Source of the DNA: Platanthera guangdongensis
Lineage: Eukaryota > Streptophyta > Magnoliopsida > Asparagales > Orchidaceae
Assembly (NCBI GenBank): GCA_039583875.1
Contig: CM077165.1
Span: forward strand, 80,832,554-80,896,553
Length of the DNA: 64,000 nucleotides
Direction of reading: 5' to 3'
Under the pieces are notes generated by a model. The model saw nothing but the letters and a program-made list of their open reading frames with translations. It made no database searches and was not told the DNA's origin. Shown here piece after piece: positions 34,691 through 45,002 of this stretch (its first letter is position 1; each line of letters opens with the position of its first letter). Made by a program: the position numbers and the translations under genes.

Positions 34691-35241
34691 GACATGCCGG
34701 ACTACGAAGATTCTTTGATGCCCTGGTGATCCAGGCGGGGGTGGAGAATTATACGGTCTCAAGGGTACTAGTAGACAACGGGAGCTCGGTGAATGTCATC
34801 TTCAAGAAGGCCTTCGATGAGATGAGGGTCAAAGGGAAGAGGATTTTGGCTTCGGATGGACCGCTGTTCGGGTTCTCTGGAGAAAGGAAGGAAGTGTAAG
34901 GGGGAGTAGGGTTGCACGTGAAGTTGGGGGGCGTGTCACGGAACTGCAGGTTCGTGATCGTGGACGCCCCAAGCAGCTATAACACCATCTTTGGGCACCC
35001 CCTCATCAGCGCCTTTCGCTGCGTCCCCTCCTCGTTTCATCAGTGCCTTAAGTTCAACAATGGAGGGGTGCAGGTCAGGGTAAGAGGGGACCCGAAGGTG
35101 GCGAGACAATGCTACGTTACGGCAGTCAACACCATACCATGGATGGCAGAGGCAGAGGAGTTGAAGATGGAGATGGTGACACATGGAGGGGTTGTCAGAG
35201 AAGAGGAGATGAGCCTAGAGGAGGCGAGAGAGGTAGCTGAA
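34691..35241 (+). pseudogene. Element D aspartic protease region, first part
   Basis: Begins MPDYED at 34694. A frameshift within ten codons is seen by comparison with element A (MPDYENPFCDALVIQ). Then VENYTVSRVLVDNGSSVNVI has D-N-G at the active-site position, and NCRFVIVDAPSSYNTIFGHP and RGDPKVARQCYVTAV follow. An in-frame TAA at 34898-34900 splits the halves. Copia element F is inserted at 35242, within the Glu-rich linker. The linker resumes at 40517. Confidence 0.82.
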
Positions 35242-35591
35242 TGTTGAAGTTGGTGACCGGGCGGTCTGTCTTGGCGGGTTGAAGACCGCGCGGTCTGGCG
35301 GTTTGACTCGCCAGCTTGTAAACCGGGCGGTCTAGCGATCTTCACTGGCGACCTCTCTGCTTCTCTTGTGGTAGCCATGCGGTTAGCCCTTCTGTCTAAC
35401 CGCGCGGCTTGTGCGGTTTATTTTGTATAGTCCGCTTTACTTGTAATTTTTAGTCCCACATCTCTTATTTGTATTCTCTCATCTCTCCTCCATTCTATAT
35501 AAGTGAGGGCATACCTTTGTAATAGATACCTTTTTCGGATAATAAAGTTCAGTTTAAAACCATTTCGGTTTGTTTCTGTTCGGTTTTTACA
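35242..35591 (+). repeat. Element F 5' LTR
   Basis: Contains palindromes based on GACCGCGCGGTC: GACCGGGCGGTC at 35255-35266, the perfect 12-mer at 35284-35295 and ACCGGGCGGTCT at 35322-35333. A GCGGTTAG / CTAACCGC inverted pair lies around 35380-35406. All are upstream of the TATA box CTATATAAG at 35495-35503. Confidence 0.93.
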
Positions 35592-35604
35592 TGGTATCAG
35601 AGGA
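35592..35604 (+). other. Element F primer binding site (tRNA-iMet)
   Basis: TGGTATCAGAGGA starts at the first base after the LTR, a close match to the initiator-Met PBS TGGTATCAGAGC. Confidence 0.9.
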
Positions 35605-35774
35605 CTCGATCTACTCCTCCTGATTCTGTGTCTTGCTGTCCGCACGGCTTGTTGTGCCAGTTTGCTCCCTGTCCGCGCGGCCTCTTCTTCCCCTCTCCTT
35701 GTATCTGCCGCTGGGTCGTGGCTTTCCCCGCGACTTGTTTTGTCCTGTCTCTGTTCGCGCGGCCTGTTCTCTAG

Positions 35775-36070
35775 CCGTTCGACTTCTTCTGTTCGCGCGG
35801 CCTGTCCTCTCGCCGTTCGACTTCTTCCCCTCTGTTTGTCTGCAGCTAGGTCGTGGCTTTTCTGGCCGCTGGTTTTATCCCCTTGTGACCGCTGCCGCCC
35901 TTCTTTCTCCTATTTTCTCTAGCCGTTCGACTTCTTTTGTTCGCGCGGCCTGTCCTCTCGCCGTTCGACTTCTTCCCCTCTGTTTGTCTGCAGCTAGGTG
36001 GTGGCTTTTCTGGCCGCTGGTTTTATCCCCTTGTGACTGCTGCCGCCCTTCTTTCCCGATCCGCGCGGTT
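35775..36070. repeat. 148-bp tandem duplication in element F leader
   Basis: CCGTTCGACTTCTT starts at 35775 and again at 35923, and the following about 148 bp are nearly identical. It keeps a reading frame open upstream of the gag ATG (36110) and gives a spurious N-terminal extension with repeated PLAVRLLPLCLSAA peptides. Confidence 0.85.
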
Positions 36071-36109
36071 GGTGGCCTAACAGCCCGGCTTCCTTTGTTT
36101 CCAGCTCCT

Positions 36110-39100
36110 ATGGCTTTTTCTGATGCCTCTACTGCCACCACCCCTGTCGCCAATCCGGCTCCGCTTCTTCCTCCTACTCCTTCCGGGAACCTTGGGACCG
36201 TTTCCAAGCTTGTTGGCTCCAACTACCCGGATTGGAGCGTCTCTTTCACCTTTCCTCTTCGCTCACAACGCAAACGCCACCATCTCGTTGATGACCCACC
36301 TCCTATCACTTCACCTCTCTTTGATGACTGGGATGCAAGTGACGCGCTTGTGCGTACTTGGCTCGCTAACAGTCTTTCTGATGAGTGCCTTCCCGTCATA
36401 CGTCATGATGAGACGGTCAAGGCCGCTTGGCTTCATCTTGCCGCTTTGTACTCCAAAGGGGCTCAGACTTCCCGCATCTATACGTTGTATGCGGACCTCT
36501 TTGCCCGTCCCACCTTGTCACCTACTACTGCCTACCAACAGGTCCAGGCTCTTGGGGATGAGATTCTTCAGAATCGCCCCTTTTCTGCGGATTTGGCTCA
36601 ACAACACAAACACTTCCAGGAGCTTCTGGTTGTGTGTTATCTGCTCCGGCTTCCTGATACTTATGACATGATCCGCCAGCAAATTCTAGGTGAGGCCGAA
36701 TCTCCCACTTTAGATGCCACCGCTGCCCGCATTGCTGCTGTCACCTCCCTCCTTCTACGCCCTCTTTTGCCCGCTCCTTCGCCACCACCGGACAACTATT
36801 CTCATCACACTCAGCGAAGTGGCTCTGGCAGTCGCAGTCACCAGTCTGGCGGCCGTGCTTCCTCCTGCTACATCTGTTCTTATTGTGGCCGCACCGGACA
36901 TACTTTCGAACGCTGCTGGACGAAGCAACCTCATCTTCGCCCCTCCGGTGACTCTTCCAAGCCGTCTGCCTCTGTTGTAACCTCCTCAGGTAGTGCCCAC
37001 GTGGTGACTCAAGGTAAATGGCTCATCGACTCGGGTGCCACGAATCACATGACGGGCAACCCTCAGTGCTTCTCTTTGCTCGAACAACATGATCGGTTGC
37101 CCCCGGTACTAGTTGCGGATGGTTCTCCCTCCCCGGTTCATGGGACGGGAGTGGTTCATGTTACTCCGTCACTATGCCTAGCGGACACTCTCTATGTGCC
37201 CAAGTTTCCGTGCAATCTGTTGTCTGTTACTTCTTTATGCAAACAGCTTCAGTGTTCTGTGACATTTACACCAACTTCTTATTCTTTTCAGGATCCGAGC
37301 TCCCACCGGACGATTACTACTGGGACTGAGAGCGGCGGCCTCTACTTCCTCGACAATGTTTCCGCCTTGTCCGCCTTCTCATCTTCCTGTACGGATCTTC
37401 TCCAGTGGCATCTCCGCCTCGGTCATCCTCCACCCCGTCTTCTACATTAGCTTCTGCCGCACCTCCCGCCGTCCCGTACTCCTCTCCAATGCGACGCCTG
37501 TCAACTCGGCAAGCATCACCGTTCCTCCTTCCCGCCGAAGAACGGACGAGGCTCTACTCGTCCTTTTGATCTTGTCCACTCTGATATCTGGGGATCTGCT
37601 CCTACCTTCACCATTGGTCGGGGTAGTTCTTATTTTGTAACCTTTATAGATGATTTTTCTCGATGTACTTGGGTGTATCTCCTCCGAGATCGCTCTGAAC
37701 TTTTAGATGTATGGATATCCTTTTACCAGTTGATTAAAACTCAGTTCAATATTTATATTAAAACTTTTCGTTCCGACAATGCTAAAGAGTATCTGAGTCA
37801 TGCTTTTACTTCTTTTTGTGTGCAACATGACATTATTCACCAGACTAGCTGTGTTTACACCTCCCAACAAAATGGGGTGGCGGAACGCAAAAACCATCAC
37901 CTCCTCAATGTGGCTCGCACATTGATGACCCAGATGCATGTCCCCTGCTCGTATTGGGGCTATGCCGTTCTCCTTGCCTGCTACCTCATCAATCGTCTTC
38001 CATCCACCATTCTCCACGGGAAAACACCCTTCTCCGTTCTATATCCGGACAATGAGCCTTTTCCTCTCCCTCTCCGCATCTTTGGATGCACTGCCTTTGT
38101 CCATACCCCTTCTGCCACCCGTGACAAGCTCTCCCCTCGCTCCACCAAATGTGTCTTTCTGGGGTACTCCACCACTCAGAAAGGCTATTGTTGCTTTAAC
38201 CCTATTCTTCGTCAGCAGTTCGTCTCTGCTGACGTTACCTTCTTCGAGAATGCCTCCTACTTCTCAGCTGACTCCTCCTCTCCTTCCCTGCCTTCTGACT
38301 CTCCTGCTATTTCCTTCGTTCCCTCGTCTCCTACCGAGATACCCACCCCTCCGCCCTCTCCGTCTCCTCCTCTCGCTCCACCTCTCTCTTCCACTTCTCC
38401 ACCTCCATCTCCACCCTCTCCGCCGCCGTCGCTCTCTTCTCCCGGGCTAGCTCTCTCTGCCACGGACGCTCTGGATCCCGAGGGGGCTGCCGACCTGGAT
38501 CTCCCTGTGGCTCTTTGCAAAGGGGTGCGGACCTGTACCCTCCACCCCCTTGCTGCTATTGTTTCATATAATCGTCTTACACCTTCTCGCAGGGCATTTG
38601 CGCTGGCTATCTCTGCTACTGCCACGCCTCGTACCTATCAGGAGGCCCTTGCTATTCCCCACTGGAAGCTTGCTATGGATGAGGAAATGGCGACCCTCAC
38701 GGAGCGGGGTACCTGGACTCTTGTTCCTCCTCCCTTCGGTACTGATGTTGTTGGGTGTCGATGGGTATTTGTGGTCAAATTTGGCCCCGACGGCACTGTG
38801 GATCGGTATAAGGCTCGCCTTGTTGCTAAGGGCTTTACTCAGAGTTATGGGGTTGATTACTTTGACATCTTCTCCCCCGTGGCTCGTCTCAGCACTATCC
38901 GGGTTCTTCTCTCTGTGTCCGTCAATCGGGATTGGCCGATTTCTCAGCTGTACGTCAAGAATGCCTTCCTTTATGGTGATCTTCACGAGGCCGTTTATAT
39001 GGAGCAACCTCCTGGGTATGTTGCTCAGGGGGAGACCCGAGTATGCCGGCTGCAAAATGCAATTTATGGCCTCAAGCAGAGTCCTCGAGCTTGGTTTGAC

Positions 39101-40159
39101 AAGTTCAGCGGCATTGTGGCGGCTGTTGGTTTTGTGCGAAGTTCTGCTGATCACTCTCTCTTTATTTGCAAAACTCCTTCTGGGCTGGTGGTTCTTGCTG
39201 TGTACGTTGATGATATTCTTCTCACTGGAGATGACCAGGAAGGGGTAGCCCTGACAAAGCGACATCTTCGCCAACATCTGATCACTAAAGATATGGGCTC
39301 TCCAAAGTACTTTCTGGGGATCGAAATCTCTCGGAAGCCCGACTCCTTAGTTCTCTCTCAGCGTAAGTATGCCCTTGATCTTTTAAAAGAGGCAGGATTG
39401 ACTGGAGCAAAACCTGCCCGATGCCCCATGGCAACTGGGGAGGACAAAACCTAGACAGATGATTCGCCTCCTCTATCAGATAGTTCGCGGTACAGGCGTC
39501 TGGTTTGTAAGCTCATATATCTCACAGTGACCAGACCCGACATTTCCTATTCTGTGGGCAAGGTGAGTCAATTCATGCAAGCGCCCAGGGAGTGTCATCT
39601 ACAGTCCGCCTTGCGGATCTTGGAGTATGTCAAAGCAGCACCTGGGAAAGGATTACTTTTTTAGAAGAATGGTCATCTGAGGATTGAAGCCTACTCAGAT
39701 GCAAGTTATGCTGATGACAAAGGGGATCGCAAGTCAACCTCAGGTTTTTGTACCTTTGTTGGGGGAAATCTGGTGAGCTAGAAGAGCAAGAAGCAGTCTG
39801 TTGTCTCCAGGTCCAGTGCAGAAGCTGAGTATCGCAGTATGGCGTCAACCACTTGTAAGTTAAAATGGCTGCGGGCTCTCATGCAAGATTTAGGAGAGGT
39901 GTACAACCATCCTATACCTATGTTCTGTGATAACAAGGCCGCCATATACATCTCCAAAAACCCGGTATTCCATGAAAGAACAAAGCACATTGAGGTCGAC
40001 TGCCATTTCATTCGTGAAGAGATTTTAAAAGAACAAATTTGCACTCCTTTTGTCACGTCTGATAAAGAGCTGGCTGACATCTTCACCAAGCCAGTTTCCG
40101 CCTCGTTTCTGCATGTTTGCGACAAGCTGGGCATGATTGATATATATGCTCCAGCTTGA
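36110..40159 (+). pseudogene. gag-pol: Element F copia gag-pol polyprotein, four TAG stops
   Basis: Start chosen at MAFSDAST (36110). Approximate residues: gag (NYPDWSVSFTFPL) 50-230, CCHC knuckle CSYCGRTGHTFERC near 255, protease LIDSGATNHMTG near 305, GAG-pre-integrase LLQWHLRLGHPP near 430, integrase (CDACQLGKHH, FRSDNAKEY, NGVAERKN) 460-600, RT 870-1110 with YVDD near 1032, RNase H (AYSDASYADD) from 1194, ending DIYAPA. Copia order INT before RT is clear. TAG stops are at 37448-37450, 39452-39454, 39662-39664 and 39779-39781, with no frameshift between. The first RT catalytic Asp of the usual LDVKNAFL motif is Tyr (QLYVKNAFLYG). So F is inactive, though very well preserved. Confidence 0.95.
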
Positions 40160-40166
40160 GGGGGAG
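40156..40166 (+). other. Element F polypurine tract
   Basis: TTGAGGGGGAG lies immediately before the 3' LTR start TGTTGAAG, overlapping the pol stop codon. Confidence 0.85.
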
Positions 40167-40516
40167 TGTTGAAGTTGGTGACCGGGCGGTCTTTCTTGGC
40201 GGGTTGAAGACCGCGCGGTCTGGCGGTTTGACTCGCCAGCTTGTAAACCGGGCGGTCTAGCGATCTTCACTAGCGACCTCTCTGCTTCTCTTGTGGTAGC
40301 CGTGCGGTTAGCCCTTCTGTCTAACCGCGCGGATTGTGCGGTTCATTTTGTATAGTCCGCTTTACTTGTAATTTTTAGTCCCACATCTCTTATTTGTATT
40401 CTCTCATCTCTCCTCCATTCTATATAAGGGTGGGCATACCTTTGTAATAGATACCTTTTTCGGATAATAAAGTTCAGTTTAAAACCATTTCGGTTTGTTG
40501 CTGTTCGGTTTTTACA
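40167..40516 (+). repeat. Element F 3' LTR
   Basis: Pair of 35242-35591, same length. About eight substitutions were counted by eye, roughly 2.3 percent. Confidence 0.93.
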
Positions 40517-42182
40517 CTGAAGAGGAAGTCGAAGGAGAGGAGACTGAGGAAGAGCGACAGGGAAGATATGTGCAGGTGGTCCAGGGGGACGCGGAGCAGG
40601 AGAGCCGAAAGGGGCGATGGAGGTGGAAGAGCAGGGAGCAGGAGGAGCTGAGGGAGACGCCCAGAGGGGCGTGGAAGTCGATCAGCAGTAGGAAGGGCCA
40701 GAGGAGGCAATGGAGATCGAGGAGGAGGTAGGAAGGGAAGAGCTGGAGCTGTAGGAAGAGGCAAAGGTCATCTGGGAGCAGTCGCGGCTGGAGCCGGCCG
40801 AGGAAGTGGTGGAGATGGAGGTCTTCACCTGCGTTGGGTAGGTGCGAAGGGTACGGGTCAGCGTGGGCTTGAGTCCCGAGGCCCAGGAGCATGTGCAGGC
40901 CTGCATTCAAAGCAACATTGACATCTTCGCTTGGAGCGCGGCAGACATGTCGGGCATCGACGCGGAGGTGGCCTGCTATCGCCTGAATCTGGACCCCCGC
41001 ACTCGCCCCATACGCCAAAAGATGAGAGCCATCGCCACCAAGCTGGACGAGCCCATCCGCGAAGAGGTCAGGAAGCTCCTGGAGGCCGACTTCATCTCAG
41101 AGATCCAGTATCTAGGCTGGATCTCGAATGTGGTAATGGTTAAAAAAGGGGGTGGTAAATGGAGAATGTGTATTGATTTTTCTTTGTTAAATAAATCATG
41201 CCCTAAGTATTGCTACCCCCTGCCTTGGATCGAAGCGCTGGTTGATTCAGCCGTCGGTTTTTCTATCATGAGCTTTTTGGATGCTTTTTCAGGTTATCAC
41301 CAGATCCGGATGCACCCTCCCGATGTCAAGGATGTTTCCTTCATCACGAGGGAGGGATGCTTCAGTTACAAAATGATGCCCTTTGGGTTGAAGAACGCAG
41401 GGGCTACCTACCAATGGATGATGGATCGGGTCTTCCGAGATCAAAGGGGGAGAAACTTGGAGGTCTATGTCGATGGCCTAATGATCAAGAGCAAGTGCGT
41501 GGATTCGCACCTAAAAGATCTAGAGGAGATGTTTGCCACCCTAAGGAGGTTTAAGATGAGGCTAAACCCCTTGAAGTGTGTCTTCGGGGCCAGCCGCGGG
41601 AAGTTCCTTCGGCATCTCTTGACTCCGGTAGGGGTGGAGCCTAACCCGGACAAGGTAAAGGCCATCCTGGATTTGGAGTCACCTCGCGATGCCAAGGAGG
41701 TCCAGCGTTTGAAAGGCCGGCTAGCAGGGCTGAGCAGTTTCCTCTCCAGGTCAGGGGACAAGTGTTCTTTGTTCTTCAAGGTGCTGAGAGGGAATCAAAG
41801 GTTTGAGTGGACCGCCAAGTGTGAAGAAGCCTTCCAAGGGCTGAAGAGACAGCTCTCTCAGGCTCCTTTGCTTCAGACCCCAAAAGAAGGGGAGGACCTG
41901 ACCTTGTACCTTGGAGTAGGAGCGGAGGCGGTGAGCTCCATCCTAGTAAGAGAAGATGGAAAGAATCAACTTCCCATCTACTACGTCAGCCAGATATTGA
42001 ATAAAGCAGAGCTCTGCTACCCCATCCTCAAAAAGCTAGCTTACGCCTTGGTCATCTCTGTAAGGAAACTCCGACCGTACTTTCAAGCACATTCGATTAG
42101 GGTGGTGACCGACCATCCTCTTCGCAAGATCTTCGAAGGAGTAGAGCACTCGGGGAGACTTGCTAAGTGGTCTATGAGCTAA
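40517..42182 (+). pseudogene. pol: Element D reverse transcriptase and RNase H
   Basis: 40517-40841 is the Glu/Gly-rich linker between protease and RT. The open frame 40842-42182 (446 codons) carries LEADFISEIQYLGWISNVVMVKKGGG, SFLDAFSGYHQIRMHPPD, KMMPFGLKNAG, RHLLTPVGVEPNPDKV, FEWTAKCEEAF and the RNase H stretch LTLYLGVGAEAVSSILV and PIYYVSQILNKAE. The normal YVDD box reads VYVDGLMIKS: the second catalytic Asp is Gly, which should abolish polymerase activity. A one-base deletion at about 42170 ends the frame at KWSMS, while MVYELREFDISFF continues in another frame at 42167. Confidence 0.92.
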
Positions 42183-42534
42183 GAGAGTTCGACATCTCTT
42201 TCTTTCCGAGACTCTCCATCAAGGCGCAGGCAGTGGCAGACTTCCTAGCAGATTATGTTGTTGAAGTCGAGGAGGGAGAGCAGCAGCCACGGGAAGCGTG
42301 GAGGATGATGGTCGATGGGGCCTCGGGAAAGCATTCCCTCGGGGAGGAGTGGTGCTGATCAGCCCCCAGGGAGTCGCGATAGAACATGCGGTGGCTTACC
42401 ATTTTCCAGTAATCAACTACCAAGCGGAGTATGAGGCCGTGATAGCCAGCCTTCGCTTGGCAAAGGAGCTTGAGATTCAGGATGTGGAGGCCTTCACTGA
42501 TTCAAAGGTAGTAGTGTCGCAGATCCAGGGATAG
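42167..42534 (+). pseudogene. Element D second (archaeal-like) RNase H
   Basis: After REFDISFFPR and QAVADFLADYV comes WRMMVDGAS (first Asp), a frameshift at about 42335, then GVVLISPQGVAIEHAV, NYQAEYEAVIASLRLAKEL (catalytic Glu) and VEAFTDSKVVVSQIQG (Asp), ending in TAG at 42532-42534. This extra RNase H I-type domain after the usual one is a recognised character of the Tat lineage. Homologous sequence continues past the TAG (YLSKVRAIIGGFRSFSIQHV). Confidence 0.88.
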
Positions 42535-44006
42535 TTTGAGGCTCGGGAGCCTACCCTCATAAAATACCTCTCCAAGGTAAGGGCGATCATCGGAGGGTTC
42601 CGGTCATTCTCTATCCAACATGTTCCAAGGGAAGAAAGTATAGCTGCCGACCGATTGGCTAAGTTTGGACCTCGTGGAGGAGGGACCTTGACGGAGCTAT
42701 TTCGACCGACTATCGAGGAAGGAGAGTTGATTGTGGTGGATCGGCGGCCCTCATGGGTAGATCCATTGGTGACCTTCCTAACCACCGGTGAACTTACAGA
42801 GGGGACCAAGGACGGTAAAAGCTTCAGGCACAAGGCAGCTCACTACCTGATGATAGAAGGGGGCCTGCATAATAAGATGTTGTTAGGGCTCCTAGCCAGG
42901 TGTGTGACCGAAGAAGAGATCTCAAGGATCTTGGGGGAGGTGCACTCGGGCGAGTGCGGCAGTCATTCTGGAGGGAGGATGTTGGAGGCAAGGGTGGTCA
43001 GACAGTGCTACTTCTGGCCCACCCTAAGGACGGATAACGCGGAGTTTGCAAAGAGATGTCAAAAGTGTCAGCTCTACGCCCCCCTTCAGCTCTTGGCAGC
43101 TCAAAGACTCCGAAGCATCACGACACCGTGACCGTTCGCCATCTGGGGGATGGATTTAGTTGGACCTTTTCCTCCGGCTAGTGGACAGAGGAGGTTGATC
43201 TTGGTCATGGTCGATTATTTCTCAATGTGGCTGGAGGTTAAACCCTTGGCTAAGGTCACCTTGTAAGTCATAAGGAACTTCATCTGGGGGGAGATCATAT
43301 GGAGACACAGGTTGCCTCAAGCAATAGTGACAAATAATGGCCCCCAGTTTTCCAGTGAAGAGTTCATCAGCTTCTGCGCCCAATTGGGATAGACCTCAGA
43401 TTCGCCTCTGTCCACCACCCCCGGAGCAACGGCCAGGTGGAAGCGGCGAAAAAAATCAATGTAAACCTACTAAAGAAAAAGGTGGAAAACTTAAAGGGAA
43501 ATTGGGTGGAGCAGCTCCTCTCGATCCTGTGGTCCATGCGAACAACCCCGAACACGGCCACTAGTGAGACCCCGTTCAAGCTCTCTCATGGGTGTGAGGC
43601 AGTCCTACCAGTGGAGTTCGAGGTTCGGTCCCCGCGGGTCACAGCCCCGGGTGAAGGAGATGGGACTTGGAGGTTGGAGAATGAAGAGGGGCAACGCCTC
43701 TCGCTAGATATTGTGGAAGAACTGCGGGACGTGGCAGCTATCATGCAAGAAGAGATCAAGCGGCGGATGGTCAAGTATTTTGATAAGCATGTCAGGGTCA
43801 ACCAGTTTACTGAAGGGGATCTGGTGCTGTGAAAGGTTGACGCGACAGGTAGATCGGCTCCTGTTGGCAAGCTCAACCCGAACTGGGAAGGACCGTACAT
43901 AGTGAAGGAAGCCCTCAGAATAGGAGGTTACTACCTCCAGGACGTGGAGGAGAGGACCTTAAGTCACACCTGGAGCAGTGATGACCTAAAATGCTTCTAC
44001 CCATGA
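42535..44006 (+). pseudogene. Element D integrase
   Basis: In the same frame as the second RNase H. The zinc-binding region GEVHSGECGSHSGGRMLEAR to CQKCQ is at about 42930-43075, then TGA at 43129-43131. The core shows FAIWGMDLVGPFPPASG (first Asp), ending with TNNGPQFSSEEF, where the usual second Asp (T-D-N-G) is Asn. A TAG and a frameshift near 43390 follow, then SNGQVEAAKKINVNLL with the catalytic Glu position, and TPFKLSHGCEAVLPVE. TGA (43830-43832) precedes the C-terminal LNPNWEGPYIVKE and DDLKCFYP, ending at 44006. No chromodomain is seen, as expected for Tat. Confidence 0.9.
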
Positions 44007-44123
44007 AAGGGGAAGGATGTAACCATGTATCTCAAAAATAAACTTATTATACTACATCAGTTGATTTTCTCTTGACTATCGTGAAATTTTTATAATAGGA
44101 TATAATTATGTGTTTTATGAATA

Positions 44124-44430
44124 CACCGAGCTCGGCTCGGCCCAAGGTTGACCCGCTGCACAGGCTCTCATCTAGCTGGAAGGTCCTAAGGCTCGCCTGT
44201 GGGGGATATGTTTGGTTTGAGAACTTCATCGGCACCCCGAGCTCAGCTCGGCCCCAGGTAGACCCGCTGTGCAGGCTCTCATCTAGCTGGCAGGTCCGAA
44301 GGCTCGCCTGTGGGGGATAGGTTTGGTTGGAGAACTTCATCGACACCCCGAGCTCGGCTCGGCCCAGGTATACCCGTTGCGCAGGCTCTCATATAGCTAG
44401 CAGGTCCGAAGGCTCGCCTGGGGGAGGGAA
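44124..44430. repeat. Three 111-bp direct repeats after element D pol
   Basis: Units start at 44124, 44233 and 44344 (CACCCCGAGCTCGGCTCGGC), each running through GCAGGCTCTCATCTAGCTGG and AAGGCTCGCCTG. The third is incomplete. The block starts about 120 bp after the pol stop and may belong to the 3' untranslated region of the sense or antisense transcripts. Confidence 0.88.
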
Positions 44431-45002
44431 GTTTTTGATCCTAGGAGACACTCCGACTTGGATGCTCTGAGCAAGGAAAGAAACCCACCACGGAATGAAA
44501 AAGAGGTAAGGCCCCTTCAGGCAGGAGAGGCCTCAGCCAAAGGAGATCTTGGAAGGAAAGTCCTCGCCAAAGAGATCTTGCCAAAGGAAGCTCTCGGCGA
44601 GAAGACTCCTGACGGTATCTTGGACGGACAGCGAGAGGTGTTGGGCGAAAGCTTCAGACAGTTTGCACAAGCTAAAGGGGGACGGCCTCGTCTAAAAGGG
44701 CCCGTGAACAATATTCCCGGCAGACGGTATTCGGTAGAGTGCGGAAGCGAAATGTCTAAGCCCTGGGCTATTTCGGCAGATTCCCGCCTATCCATCACTA
44801 AGGGAGACTACCCTAAGGAGGCTGAGGGCCTCAGCGAAAGCGTGCTTAAGAAGCACTCGGCCACAACAATTACATCAAGAACATTCACAATAAGAACAGG
44901 ACAATACATGCAAAACATTTACAATGTATTTTATATAATTACAAGTTTAGAGCGTCTCGCTCTTTACACTGAGGCGAAAAGAAAAGAGAAAAAGGGGGCC
45001 CC
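44431..45002. other. Element D spacer between repeats and antisense gene 1
   Basis: Contains GAGATCTTG / GGCGAGA-like short repeats (44540-44610) and no recognisable domain. A plus-strand open frame from 44458 crosses it and continues over the end of antisense gene 1. Its composition follows the repeats, and I do not call it a gene. Confidence 0.5.

Larger units (their letters stand above)
35242..40516 (+). mobile_element. Element F: Ty1/copia retrotransposon (5275 bp)
   Basis: TSD CTGAA at 35237-35241 and 40517-40521. LTRs of 350 bp each (35242-35591, 40167-40516) start TGTTGAAG and end TTTTTACA. They differ at about eight positions by eye, so it is the best-dated insertion and is fairly young. 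The iMet PBS is directly after the 5' LTR and the PPT directly before the 3' LTR. A single gag-pol frame of about 1350 codons carries four TAG stops. Short LTRs and total size fit small copia lineages such as Ale or Ivana, but I did not resolve the lineage. Confidence 0.95.

Noticed and set aside
35633..36109. N-terminal extension of the copia F frame before MAFSDAST
   Set aside because: Leader sequence with a 148-bp duplication. Gag homology starts only after 36110.
38550..39277. ORFs of over 230 codons overlapping copia F RT on both strands
   Set aside because: Shadow frames of a well-supported copia RT domain.
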